Assembly (NCBI RefSeq): GCF_000828635.1
Contig: NZ_AP012547.1
Location: forward strand, 3,658,001 to 3,722,000
DNA from: Sulfuritalea hydrogenivorans sk43H
GTDB lineage: Bacteria > Pseudomonadota > Gammaproteobacteria > Burkholderiales > Rhodocyclaceae
DNA length: 64,000 bases
Reading direction: 5' to 3'
In this document: positions 25,022-35,449 of the stretch, piece after piece
How the letters are laid out: every line of letters begins with the position of its first letter
Position numbering within the stretch: the first letter of the stretch is position 1
Made by a program: the position numbers and the translations under genes
Notes under the pieces: model-generated
Seen by the model: only the letters and a program-made list of their open reading frames with translations
The model's database searches: none
Told to the model about the DNA's origin: nothing

Positions 25022-26359
25022 CTAGATCAGGCCCTTGACCGCAAATTCGGCAAAGGCTTCCGGCAGCAGGGCTTGCTCGAGGCTGCGCTGCGAAAACAGG
25101 AAGCGGCCGTCGCAGACGAAGCCGAGTTCGTGCCAATCGACCTCGTTGAGCATCGCGGTCAGGCGCTTGAGCTCGGCGGCTTTCAGTTTCGTCCGATGCG
25201 GGAACAGCGCCAGCACCGCGCCGTCGTAGTTGTCGCAGGGATGGAGGAAGAAGGGCTGCGGATTGCGCGTCTTGCCATTCACGTAGATGCGTGGCGCATC
25301 GGTAACGAAATGGCGACGCCCCCACTTCCACCAGTTCGATTCGTCGAAGCGCGTCACGCGGCGCGCCAGCAGGCGCTCCTTGAACGGTTCCAGATACGGC
25401 AGCGGGCCTTCGCGGTCGAGGTAGACCATGCGCCGCGTCTCGCCGGTCTGCGCGGTTTTCGAGCAGACGAAATCCGCGTTGGCGAACTCCTCGTTGCTGA
25501 ATATCTCGTCGGCACCGGACACCGCGCCGACCCTGACGGCGAACACGCTGGCCAGCGGCAGGCTGTAGATGCCGCGGGTGAACATCAGTTGCCCGCCGGA
25601 GAGCGCCATGCGCCGCCCGTCCGTCAGGCGATGGCTGGCATTGCCTTTTTCGAAGCGCCAGATGGCGCAATTGGGCGTGGCGCCGGCAAAGATTTTCGCG
25701 TCGCCGAGATCTTCGAAATCGGTGATGGTGCCGTGGTCGAACAGCCAGGTGTTGAGACGTCCGGCGCCGGTAGCCTTGAGGAAATCGCGCGGCGTGATGA
25801 GGATCAGCTCGCCGCCGGGGGCGAGGTGGCGCACGCACTTCTCGATGAAATGCAGGTAGAGGTTGGCGTGGCCGTCGAGCAGGCTGGAGCCGAGGCGCAG
25901 CGCGGTTTCCGGCAGGATGTCGCGCGCCTTGACGTAGGGCGGGTTGCCGATGACGGTGGCGAACTGCTCGGACTCCGGGTAGGCGAAGAAATCGATGTTG
26001 AGCGCGCCTTCGGGGCAGTGCGCGGCATCCAGTTCGATCGCCACGCAACCGGGGATGCGCGCCGAAAACGCGCCGTCGCCGCAGGCCGGATCAAGCGCGC
26101 GGCCGTGGTTTCGCCGCAGGGCGAGCATGCGGTCGACGATCGCGGACGGTGTGAACACCTGCCCGTAACGGGCGATGTCGCGCGGTGCGGATTCCGGGGT
26201 TGTCACAGAAGTCGGCGCTGGCGCTGCGGCGACCACGGCACCTCGACTGCCTCTCCCCCCGACCCCCTCCCCGAGGGAAGGGGCGATTCCGGTTCGCCGC
26301 TGACGCGGCTCCATGTCTTGGGCTGCACCGCCTTGGGACGGCCCGGCGGCGGCGTTCAT
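25022..26359 (-). CDS. Orphan class I DNA adenine methyltransferase (Eco57I/TaqI-like)
   Basis: 445-residue SAM-dependent N6-adenine methyltransferase. Motif I DPACGDGAFSA is at 90-100, motif IV GNPPYVKARD at 138-147, then a C-terminal target-recognition region. No restriction gene is adjacent, so it is an orphan or has a role such as regulation. The ATG at 26359 overlaps the aminotransferase stop (ATGA). The first 60 residues (APSLGEGVGGRGSRG, AAAPAPTSV) are low complexity and come from repeat DNA: a GC-rich hairpin sequence and a dispersed repeat copy at 26211-26233. A start nearer residue 60 is possible. Confidence 0.85.
   Translation of the reverse strand: MNAAAGPSQGGAAQDMEPRQRRTGIAPSLGEGVGGRGSRGAVVAAAPAPTSVTTPESAPRDIARYGQVFTPSAIVDRMLALRRNHGRALDPACGDGAFSARIPGCVAIELDAAHCPEGALNIDFFAYPESEQFATVIGNPPYVKARDILPETALRLGSSLLDGHANLYLHFIEKCVRHLAPGGELILITPRDFLKATGAGRLNTWLFDHGTITDFEDLGDAKIFAGATPNCAIWRFEKGNASHRLTDGRRMALSGGQLMFTRGIYSLPLASVFAVRVGAVSGADEIFSNEEFANADFVCSKTAQTGETRRMVYLDREGPLPYLEPFKERLLARRVTRFDESNWWKWGRRHFVTDAPRIYVNGKTRNPQPFFLHPCDNYDGAVLALFPHRTKLKAAELKRLTAMLNEVDWHELGFVCDGRFLFSQRSLEQALLPEAFAEFAVKGLI
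26211..26233 (-). repeat. Dispersed 23-base repeat, in the methyltransferase N-terminus
   Basis: AGTCGGCGCTGGCGCTGCGG; variable centre CAGC. Confidence 0.85.
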
Positions 26360-27600
26360 GCCGGTTTCTTGCCCGCCTTGGCCTTGGCCGCCGCCGCGTG
26401 CTGCGCGGCATAGGCCTGGTGCGCCGCGGCTTCGGCCTGGCCGACTTCGACCGCGCAGCCCATGTCGGACAGCACGGAACCCAGCGCGGAGAGCGAGAGC
26501 ATGACGTTCTCGGCCTTGCAGGAATAGCCCATGAGGCCGAAGCGCCAGATCTTGCCTGCGAGCGGGCCGAGGCCGGCGCCGATTTCGAGGTTGAATTCGG
26601 CGAGCAGGCGCTTCCTCACTTCGGCTTCGGCGATGCCTTCCGGCACATGCACGGCGTTCATCTGCGGCAGTCGTGCGCCTTCGCGGACGACGAACTTGAG
26701 GCCCATGGCTTCGAGGCCGGCCTTGATCGCCAGGTGGTGGCGCTGGTGGCGCGCCCAGGCGTGTTCGAGGCCTTCTTCGCGCAGCAGCAGCAGGGCTTCG
26801 TGCAGGGCGTAGAGGCTGTTGCCCGGCGCGGTGTGGTGGTAGGTGCGCTGGGTTTCGCCCCAGTAGGCCATCACCAGGTTGAGGTCCATGAACCAGCTTT
26901 GCACCTTGCTCTTGCGCGCCTTGACGCGGGCGATCGCGGCCTCCGAGAAGGACACCGGGGAGAGGCCCGGCGTGCACGACAGGCATTTCTGGCTGGCGGA
27001 ATAGATCGCATCGGCGCCCCACTCGTCGGTCAGCACCGGCGTGCCGCCGAGGGAAGTGACGGCATCGACGATGCTCAGTGCGCCGGCCTGCTTCGCCAGC
27101 GCGATCAGGGTCTTGGCATCGGACTGCGCGCCGGTGGAGGTTTCGGCGTGCACGAAGGCGACGATTTTCGTATCGGGGTGGGCCTTCAGCGCATCGGCCA
27201 GCTTCTGCGGATCGACGGGTTCGCCCCAGGTATCCTCGACCACGACGCAGACGCCGCCGGCGCGTTCGACGTTCTCGATCATGCGCCCGCCGAAGACGCC
27301 GTTGCGGCAGACGATGACCTTGTCGCCGCGCTCGACCAGATTGACGAAGCAGGTTTCCATGCCGACCGAACCGGGGCCGGAGACGGGGAAAGTCAGCGGG
27401 TTCTTCGTCTGATACGTATAACGCAGCAGGTCCTTCAATTCTTCCATCATGCCGACGAAAATCGGGTCGAGGTAGCCGATCACCGGCTGGCCCAGCGCGG
27501 CAATGGTGCGCGGATGCATTTCCGACGGGCCGGGGCCCATCAGGGTGCGCAGCGGCGGATGGAAGGAGGCGATCTTCTTCGGCGAGGGCAGTAGCGTCAT
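26356..27600 (-). CDS. Class V aminotransferase (alanine/serine-glyoxylate type)
   Basis: 414-residue PLP enzyme of the AGXT/SPT family. The PLP lysine is in SASQKCLSCTPG near residue 204; DAVTSLGG holds the ring-stacking Asp. N-terminal LMGPGPSEMHPRTI and NAVHVPEG are typical. It likely moves amino groups between alanine or serine and glyoxylate, but related members are aspartate or purine-catabolic enzymes. A Lys/Ala-rich tail (AAAAKAKAGKKPA) ends it. A terminator of the upstream gene lies 26 bases before its ATG. Confidence 0.88.
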   Translation of the reverse strand: MTLLPSPKKIASFHPPLRTLMGPGPSEMHPRTIAALGQPVIGYLDPIFVGMMEELKDLLRYTYQTKNPLTFPVSGPGSVGMETCFVNLVERGDKVIVCRNGVFGGRMIENVERAGGVCVVVEDTWGEPVDPQKLADALKAHPDTKIVAFVHAETSTGAQSDAKTLIALAKQAGALSIVDAVTSLGGTPVLTDEWGADAIYSASQKCLSCTPGLSPVSFSEAAIARVKARKSKVQSWFMDLNLVMAYWGETQRTYHHTAPGNSLYALHEALLLLREEGLEHAWARHQRHHLAIKAGLEAMGLKFVVREGARLPQMNAVHVPEGIAEAEVRKRLLAEFNLEIGAGLGPLAGKIWRFGLMGYSCKAENVMLSLSALGSVLSDMGCAVEVGQAEAAAHQAYAAQHAAAAKAKAGKKPA

Positions 27601-27625
27601 GGTTCGGGAATCACTCGGGTATCAG

Positions 27626-27651
27626 AAAAAATCCCGGCGCGGGGCCGGGAT
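27626..27651 (-). terminator. Rho-independent terminator after the DUF2782 gene
   Basis: Minus strand: ATCCCGGC, 4-base loop region, GCCGGGAT, followed by six T. It lies about 20 bases after the DUF2782 stop. Confidence 0.88.
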
Positions 27652-27672
27652 CGGGATTGCAGCGGATGGAGA

Positions 27673-27999
27673 TCAGAACGTGCCGATCACCCACATCGGC
27701 ACGCGCAGGCCGGAGTCGCGCACATCCTGACGGCTCCAGATGCCATTGCCGGCGTTGTCGATCAGGTAGTAGGGCACGCCGTGCGGCGGCGTGACTTTCA
27801 TCATGTAGAGCTTGCCGCTCATGCGGAACTCTTCGACCTTGTCTTCGCCGCGCTTGGTGATGGTGACCTGCGGCTCCAGCGCTTCGTTCAAGCCGGCCGG
27901 CGGCGGTGGCGGCTCGGGGATGGGCTCCAGCTTGGGCCGGGTCTGCGCGGCAACGCTCAGCGCAAGGGTGGAAAGCAATAAGGCGATCAAGCGGCGCAT
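27673..27999 (-). CDS. DUF2782 exported protein
   Basis: 108 residues with a signal peptide (cleavage near AAQ, residue 19), a Pro-rich stretch (PIPEPPPPPAGL) and the DUF2782 domain (VTITKRGEDKVEEFRMSGKLYMMKVTP...YYLIDNAGNG). The gene is found next to polA in many beta- and gammaproteobacteria; its function is unknown. A terminator follows directly. Confidence 0.87.
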   Translation of the reverse strand: MRRLIALLLSTLALSVAAQTRPKLEPIPEPPPPPAGLNEALEPQVTITKRGEDKVEEFRMSGKLYMMKVTPPHGVPYYLIDNAGNGIWSRQDVRDSGLRVPMWVIGTF

Positions 28000-28014
28000 G
28001 GCATGTCCTTAACG

Positions 28015-28130
28015 TGAAACAACTCGTTCGGAGCGATGGGTGATAGCCGAGCGAAGCGAGCAAATCAGTAGCCTCCCCGTGAGGGGAGGATGGGAGGGGC
28101 GGGCCTTCAATTCGCTTTTCACGTGTTTCA
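28015..28130. repeat. Family B element (TGAAACA ends), copy 1
   Basis: 116 bases from TGAAACA to TGTTTCA. The inner part has a hairpin CCTCCCC-GTGA-GGGGAGG and GATAGCCGAGCGAAGCGAGC. In reverse orientation to copy 2, with which it flanks the LOG and polA genes. Nearly fills the gap between the DUF2782 and LOG genes. Confidence 0.85.
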
Positions 28131-28186
28131 TCATCAGGGATGATCGCCACTGCTGCATGAACGTTAGGGGAATTGCCGTGAGTTTA

Positions 28187-28939
28187 TCAAAGGTTCAGCA
28201 GCAATTCGTGCTCTTCCGGCAGCGGGCCGAAACCGCGAGCCTCGTAGTGGTCGAAGATTGCCGCGACCACCGCCTCCGGTTCGTCAATGACCTGCAGCAG
28301 ATCGACGTCTTCGGGATTGATCATGTTCTCGGCCACCAGACGGGCACGGAACCAGTCGATGAGGCCGGCCCAGAACTCGGTACCGACCAGGATCAGCGGA
28401 ATGCGCGGCGTCTTGCCGGTCTGGATCAGCGTCAGGGCTTCGAGCAGTTCGTCCAGCGTGCCGAAGCCGCCGGGCATCACCACATAGGCCGCCGCGACCT
28501 TGACGAACATGTATTTGCGGGCGAAGAAGTGACGAAAGGTTTGCGAGATGTCCTGATAGTGATTGGCCTTCTGCTCGTGCGGGAGCTGGATGTTGAGGCC
28601 GATCGACATGCTCTTGCCTTCGAAGGCGCCCTTGTTGGCCGCCTCCATGACGCCGGGACCGCCGCCGGAGACCACCGAAAAGCCCGCATCGGAAAGCAGG
28701 CGGGCGATTTTTTCGGTGAGCTGGTAGTTGCTCGAATCCCGTGCAATCCGCGCGCTGCCGAAGATCGACACGGCCGGCCGCACCTCGGCCAGGCGCTCGG
28801 TCGCCTCGACGAACTCTGCCATAATGCCGAACACCCGCCAGGCTTCGCGCGCGCTGGTCGCGGTCTGCCGGGCAGGGGCGGCATCCAGACTCAGCGTTCC
28901 CTTTGCCCGGCTCTTGGGTAGTTTTTCCTTCTCGTTCAT
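28187..28939 (-). CDS. LOG family protein (cytokinin-activating phosphoribohydrolase type)
   Basis: 250-residue LOG/lysine-decarboxylase-like protein. The signature is VVMPGGFGTLDELLEALTLIQTGK, with the nucleotide site VSGGGPGVMEAANKGAFEGK. Members hydrolyse nucleoside 5'-monophosphates to base and ribose 5-phosphate. The start at 28939 is preferred because GGAGAG lies in front; it is divergent from polA with only 16 bases between start codons, so promoters must lie within the coding ends. Confidence 0.88.
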   Translation of the reverse strand: MNEKEKLPKSRAKGTLSLDAAPARQTATSAREAWRVFGIMAEFVEATERLAEVRPAVSIFGSARIARDSSNYQLTEKIARLLSDAGFSVVSGGGPGVMEAANKGAFEGKSMSIGLNIQLPHEQKANHYQDISQTFRHFFARKYMFVKVAAAYVVMPGGFGTLDELLEALTLIQTGKTPRIPLILVGTEFWAGLIDWFRARLVAENMINPEDVDLLQVIDEPEAVVAAIFDHYEARGFGPLPEEHELLLNL

Positions 28940-28955
28940 TTCGCTGCTCTCCTTC

Positions 28956-31697
28956 ATGCCCACGCTTCTGCTCGTCGACGGCTCGTCCTATCTTTACCGC
29001 GCATTCCATGCCCTGCCGGATTTGCGCACGGCCGCCGGCGAACCGACCGGCGCCATCCGCGGCGTGCTGTCCATGCTGCGTGTGCTCGAAGCCGACTATA
29101 AGTCAGATTATCGCGCCGTGGTGTTCGATGCCAAGGGCAAAACCTTCCGCGACGACTGGTACCCGGAATACAAGGCGCACCGGCCCTCGATGCCGGAGGA
29201 CCTGGCGGCACAGGTGGAGCCGCTGCACGAATGCATCCGCGCCGCCGGCTGGCCGCTGTTGATGGTGACTGGCGTCGAGGCCGACGACGTGATCGGCACG
29301 CTGTCGACTCAGGCCGCCGCGGCGGGCATCGACTGCGTGATCTCGACCGGCGACAAGGACCTGGCGCAACTGGTGAATCAGCATGTCACGCTGGTCAACA
29401 CCATGAGCAACGAAACCCTGGACCGCGCCGGCGTGATCAACAAGTTCGGCGTGCCGCCCGAACGCATCGTCGATTACCTGGCGCTGGTCGGCGACACCTC
29501 GGACGGCGTGCCCGGCGTATCCAAGGTCGGGCCGAAGACCGCCGTGAAATGGCTGGACACCTGGGGATCGCTCGACGCGATCGTGGCGCATGCCAGCGAG
29601 ATCGGTGGCGCGGTCGGCGAAAACCTGAGGAAGCACCTCGACTTCCTGCCGCTCGGGGTCAAGCTGGTCACCGTGGTCTGCGACCTGCCCTTGCCGCAGA
29701 CCGTGACCGAACTCACGCCGCAGGCACCGGACCAGGACAAGCTGGCCGAGCTGTATGCGCGGCTCGAATTCAAGGGCTGGCTGCGCGAGTTGGGCGGAGA
29801 GGCACCACCGCCCGCGCCACGCACAAAAGCCGCCGTACCGCCAGCGCCGACTTCTGAACCCACCGCTCATGTCGAGCCCGACCGCAGCGGCTACCAATGC
29901 ATCCTCGATGCCACGCAACTCGACGACTGGCTGGCGCGCCTCGACACCGCCACGCTGGTCTCGCTCGACACCGAAACCACCGGCCTCGACCCGATGCAGG
30001 CGCAACTGGTGGGCATTTCCTTCGCCATTGCCGCGGATGACCGCGTCGATGCCGCCTACCTGCCGCTCGGCCACAGCTATGCCGGCGCACCGACGCAATT
30101 GCCCTTCGCCGAAACCCTGGCGCGGCTCAAGCCCTGGCTGGAATCGGCGCAGCGGCCGAAGCTGGGCCAGCACCTCAAGTACGACCGCCACATCTTCGCC
30201 AACCATGGCGTGCAATTGCGCGGCATCGTCGAGGACACCCTGCTGCAGTCCTACGTGCTGGAATCCGACAAGCCGCACGATCTGGGCTCGCTGGCGGCGC
30301 GCCATTGCGCGCTGAAGACCATCAGCTACGACGACGTCACCGGCAAGGGCACCAACCGGATTTCGTTCTCCCAGGTCGAGGTCGCACGCGCCGCCGAATA
30401 CGCCGCCGAGGATGCCGACGTCACGCTGCGCGTACATCGGGTGCTGCGCCCGCAGCTCGCCGCCGAGCCGCAACTGGAAAGCCTCTACCGCGATCTGGAA
30501 CTGCCGGTGGCCGAGGTGCTGTTCAGGATCGAGCGCAACGGCGTGCTGATCGACGCCGCGACGCTGGTGCAGCAAAGCGACGAGCTCGGGCGCAAGATCA
30601 TGGCCCTCGAAGCGGAGGCGCAACAGCTCGCCGGCCAGCCCTTCAACCTGAATTCGCCGAAGCAGCTGGCCGAAATCCTGTTCAACCAGCTGGGCCTGCC
30701 GGTGGTGAAGAAGACGCCCTCGGGCGGCCCGTCGACCGACGAGGAAGTGCTGGAGAAGCTAGCCGAGGATTACCCGCTGCCGAAGAAGATTCTCGAACAC
30801 CGCAGCCTGGCCAAACTGAAGAACACCTACACCGACAAACTGCCGAAGATGATCAACCCGGCCACCGGCCGCGTGCATACCAGCTTCGGCCAGGCTACCG
30901 CAGTCACCGGCCGGCTGGCCTCGACCGACCCCAACCTGCAGAACATTCCGATCCGCACGCCGGAGGGCCGCCGCATCCGCTCCGCGTTTGTCGCGCCGGA
31001 AAATCACCGTATCGTCAGCGCCGACTATTCGCAGATCGAGCTGCGCATCATGGCGCATCTGTCGGACGACCCGCGCCTGCTCGAAGCTTTCGCCCAGGGA
31101 GAGGACGTGCATCGCGCGACGGCCGGCGAGATCTTCGGCGTCACGCCGATCGAAGTCAGCAGCGAACAGCGCCGCGCCGCCAAGGTGATCAACTTCGGCC
31201 TGATCTACGGCATGAGCGCCTTCGGCCTGGCCAGGCAGATCGGCGTCGATCGCAGCGCCGCCGCCGCCTACATGGACCGCTATTTCGCGCGCTACCCCGG
31301 CGTCGCCCGCTACATGGAAGAGACCCGCGCCATCGCCCGCGACAAGGGCTATGTCGAGACCGTGTTCGGCCGCCGCCTGTGGCTGCCCGAGATCAAGTCG
31401 TCCAACGCCGGCCGCCGCCAGGGCGCCGAGCGCGCCGCGATCAATGCGCCGATGCAGGGCACCGCCGCCGACCTGATCAAGCGCGCGATGCTGGCCGTGC
31501 AGGACTGGCTCGACGCACAAAAGCTGCGCACGCTGATGGTGCTGCAGGTGCATGACGAACTGGTGCTGGAAGTGCCGGACGAAGAGCTCACCATCGTCGA
31601 TGCGGCGCTGCCGAAACTGATGGGAGGCGTGGCCAAGCTCAAGGTACCTCTTCTTGTCGAGGTGGGAGTCGGCGCGAACTGGGATGCCGCGCACTGA
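28956..31697 (+). CDS. polA: DNA polymerase I
   Basis: 913-residue enzyme with all three domains: 5'-3' exonuclease (1-280, LLLVDGSSYLYRAFHA), 3'-5' exonuclease (about 325-520, with active-site SLDTETTGLDP) and polymerase (motif A SADYSQIELRIMAH near 687, motif C LQVHDELVLE near 863). It fills gaps and removes RNA primers. A dispersed repeat (29830-29852) encodes AAVPPAPTSE in the linker between the first two domains. No clear ribosome site is seen. Confidence 0.97.
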   Translation: MPTLLLVDGSSYLYRAFHALPDLRTAAGEPTGAIRGVLSMLRVLEADYKSDYRAVVFDAKGKTFRDDWYPEYKAHRPSMPEDLAAQVEPLHECIRAAGWPLLMVTGVEADDVIGTLSTQAAAAGIDCVISTGDKDLAQLVNQHVTLVNTMSNETLDRAGVINKFGVPPERIVDYLALVGDTSDGVPGVSKVGPKTAVKWLDTWGSLDAIVAHASEIGGAVGENLRKHLDFLPLGVKLVTVVCDLPLPQTVTELTPQAPDQDKLAELYARLEFKGWLRELGGEAPPPAPRTKAAVPPAPTSEPTAHVEPDRSGYQCILDATQLDDWLARLDTATLVSLDTETTGLDPMQAQLVGISFAIAADDRVDAAYLPLGHSYAGAPTQLPFAETLARLKPWLESAQRPKLGQHLKYDRHIFANHGVQLRGIVEDTLLQSYVLESDKPHDLGSLAARHCALKTISYDDVTGKGTNRISFSQVEVARAAEYAAEDADVTLRVHRVLRPQLAAEPQLESLYRDLELPVAEVLFRIERNGVLIDAATLVQQSDELGRKIMALEAEAQQLAGQPFNLNSPKQLAEILFNQLGLPVVKKTPSGGPSTDEEVLEKLAEDYPLPKKILEHRSLAKLKNTYTDKLPKMINPATGRVHTSFGQATAVTGRLASTDPNLQNIPIRTPEGRRIRSAFVAPENHRIVSADYSQIELRIMAHLSDDPRLLEAFAQGEDVHRATAGEIFGVTPIEVSSEQRRAAKVINFGLIYGMSAFGLARQIGVDRSAAAAYMDRYFARYPGVARYMEETRAIARDKGYVETVFGRRLWLPEIKSSNAGRRQGAERAAINAPMQGTAADLIKRAMLAVQDWLDAQKLRTLMVLQVHDELVLEVPDEELTIVDAALPKLMGGVAKLKVPLLVEVGVGANWDAAH
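29830..29852 (+). repeat. Dispersed 23-base repeat, in the polA interdomain linker
   Basis: GCCGTACCGCCAGCGCCGAC, exact core. Confidence 0.88.
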
Positions 31698-31741
31698 GTT
31701 TCAGGCCTGACTTTCATGAAGTGATGCGGCACTCCTGATGA

Positions 31742-31857
31742 TGAAACACGCGAAAGGCAAATTGAAGTCCCCCCACCCCCATCCCCGCCCCAGGGCGGGG
31801 CGACTGGCAAGCTCGCTGCGCTCGGCTATCACCAGCCGCTCCGAACGGGCTGTTTCA
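31742..31857. repeat. Family B element (TGAAACA ends), copy 2
   Basis: 116 bases, the same length as copy 1 and in the opposite orientation. Shares TGATGAAACACGCGAAAGG, CGCTCGGCTATCACCAGCC and the end CCGAACGGGCTGTTTCA, but the GC-rich hairpin in the middle differs in sequence. Confidence 0.85.
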
Positions 31858-31870
31858 CGCTAAGCCCCTG

Positions 31871-31876
31871 TATACT
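31871..31876 (+). promoter_or_regulatory. Possible -10 box for msbA
   Basis: TATACT, 28 bases before the GTG start, immediately after the family B element. No good -35 hexamer at the usual distance. Confidence 0.35.
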
Positions 31877-31903
31877 TCGCGGTTTCCCGTTTCCCGACTC
31901 CCT

Positions 31904-33639
<1,736 letters not shown>

Positions 33640-33643
<4 letters not shown>

Positions 33644-34731
33644 AAATTCTCCACACGGAAGCCTCCTGTGGTTGGGGTGGCCAGGAAATCCGCATCCTCG
33701 AAGAGTCGCGCGGACTGATTGCTCGCGGCCACGAGGTCACGGTGGTCTGCCCGGCGCATGCGCGAACGACGGCCGAGGCGGCGCGCTTCGGCGTGCCGGT
33801 GGTGTCGCTCCCCATCGAGTTCAAAACCATTGCCGGATTCAAGGCGCTGCGCGACTATCTGGCCAGCCATGCGTCGGACGTGGTGAATACCCACAGTTCG
33901 GCCGACTCCTGGCTGACGAGCCTCGCTTGCGCCTCGCTCGCGAATCCGCCGGCCATTGTGCGCACCCGCCACATCTCGGCGCCGGTGTCGGGCAACTTCG
34001 CCAACCGCTGGCTCTACCGTCAGGCGAGTGCCGTGGTCACCACCGGCGAAAGTCTGCGCCGGCACGTGATCGATACCCTCGGCCTCGACCCGCAACGTGT
34101 GACCTCGGTGCCGACCGGCATCGACACCGAACGTTTCGCGCCGGCGGACAAGGCAGCCGCCACAATTGCGCTCGGACTCGATCCGCAACACAAACACCTC
34201 GGCATCGTCGCCACGCTGCGCAGCTGGAAGGGCCACCTGTTCCTGCTCGACGCCTTCGCCCAGTTGAAGCGACCCGAGCTGCGCCTGCTGATCGTCGGCG
34301 AAGGCCCGATGCGCGGCCCGATCGAGGAAAAGATCGCGGCGCTCGGAATTCGGGAGCGAGTGATGCTGGCCGGCCAGCGCAGCGACCCCGAGCGCTGGCT
34401 GCAGGCGATGGACGTTTTCTGCCTGCCCTCCTATGCCAACGAAGGCGTGCCGCAGGCCATCCTGCAGGCCATGCTCTGCGGCCTGCCCATCGTCACCACG
34501 CCGGTGGGGGCGATACTCGAAGCCGTCAGCGACAAAAACTCAGCGCTGATCGTGCCGCCCAAGGATGCCGCAGCGCTCGCCGCCGCCATCGGTCGCCTGC
34601 TCGACGACAGTACGCTCGCGGCAACGCTCGGCGCTGAAGCGCGCCGTGTCGCCAGCGCCGACTTTTCAAGGGAGGCCATGCTCGACAGGATGGAACCCAT
34701 TTTTTCCGCTGCGATGCGTGACGCGAACTGA
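33640..34731 (+). CDS. Glycosyltransferase family 4
   Basis: 363-residue GT-B glycosyltransferase. N-terminal EASCGWGGQEIRILEES, donor-site blocks TSVPTGIDTERF, LLIVGEGPMRGP, then LPSYANEGVPQAILQAMLCGLPIV (the EGxPxxxxEAM motif). The start is TTG overlapping the msbA stop. Probably adds a sugar to LPS core or a surface glycan. A dispersed repeat (34641-34663) encodes RRVASADFS near the C-terminus. Confidence 0.87.
34641..34663 (+). repeat. Dispersed 23-base repeat, in GT4
   Basis: GCCGTGTCGCCAGCGCCGAC; centre TGTC. Confidence 0.83.
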
Positions 34732-34732
34732 C

Positions 34733-35449
34733 ATGGGCAAGCACTGGAGCCGCCTCAAACGCAGCCTTTCCCGCCGCTGGAAGGAATGGCGCCTGCCGCA
34801 CGGCTATGAGCGCCTCGGCACGCGCTACGGCGGCTGGTGGGTGGACACGCGAGCGGTGGGCCCGCAGCCGTTGCTGATCGATTGCGGCCTCGGTGAAGAC
34901 ATCAGCTTCCCGGTGGCCTTCCTGCAACGTTTTGCTGACGCACGGGTGATCGGCGTCGATCCCAATCCGCGAAGCCTCGCTTACTGCCGCGCGCGCTGCC
35001 CATCGGGCATGGAGATTCTGGCAAACGCCTTCTGGACCACGACCGGCGAACCCATCGTCTTTCACCTGCCGCGCACCCAGGACAAGCTGCCGCAGGGCGC
35101 CGACGGTGTTTCCGGCAGCCTCGATCCCTCCCACGAGTATGTGGAAGGCGGCGAGCGCATCGAGACGAAAACCGTCGATCTCGACAGCCTGCTGTCCCGC
35201 ACCGGACGAACGGAGTGCGACGTCCTCAAGCTGGACGTGGAAGGCGCCGAATATGCGTTGCTTGACGCGCTGATCGCCAGCGGCCGCATCCAGGCCGCAC
35301 GCCAGGTGCTGATCGAATTCCATCACGGCGTCACCCGACATACGTCGGACGAAACGCGCAGAATCGTCGATAGCCTAGCAGCAGCCGGCTTCCGGCTGAT
35401 TCACACCGAAAGCCGCAATTACATTTTCCGACGCGAATTCGCGCGATGA
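34733..35449 (+). CDS. FkbM-like methyltransferase 1
   Basis: 238-residue SAM methyltransferase: LLIDCGLGEDISFPVAFL (SAM site), VIGVDPNPRSLAYC, then DVLKLDVEGAEYALLDALI, the conserved FkbM DVEGAE motif. FkbM proteins O-methylate sugars or natural products. ATG starts 1 base after the previous stop and the end overlaps the GT9 gene. Confidence 0.85.
   Translation: MGKHWSRLKRSLSRRWKEWRLPHGYERLGTRYGGWWVDTRAVGPQPLLIDCGLGEDISFPVAFLQRFADARVIGVDPNPRSLAYCRARCPSGMEILANAFWTTTGEPIVFHLPRTQDKLPQGADGVSGSLDPSHEYVEGGERIETKTVDLDSLLSRTGRTECDVLKLDVEGAEYALLDALIASGRIQAARQVLIEFHHGVTRHTSDETRRIVDSLAAAGFRLIHTESRNYIFRREFAR

Noticed and set aside
31668-31683. GAGTCGGCGCGAACTGG at the end of polA
   Set aside because: Shares only AGTCGGCGC with the motif; the rest differs.
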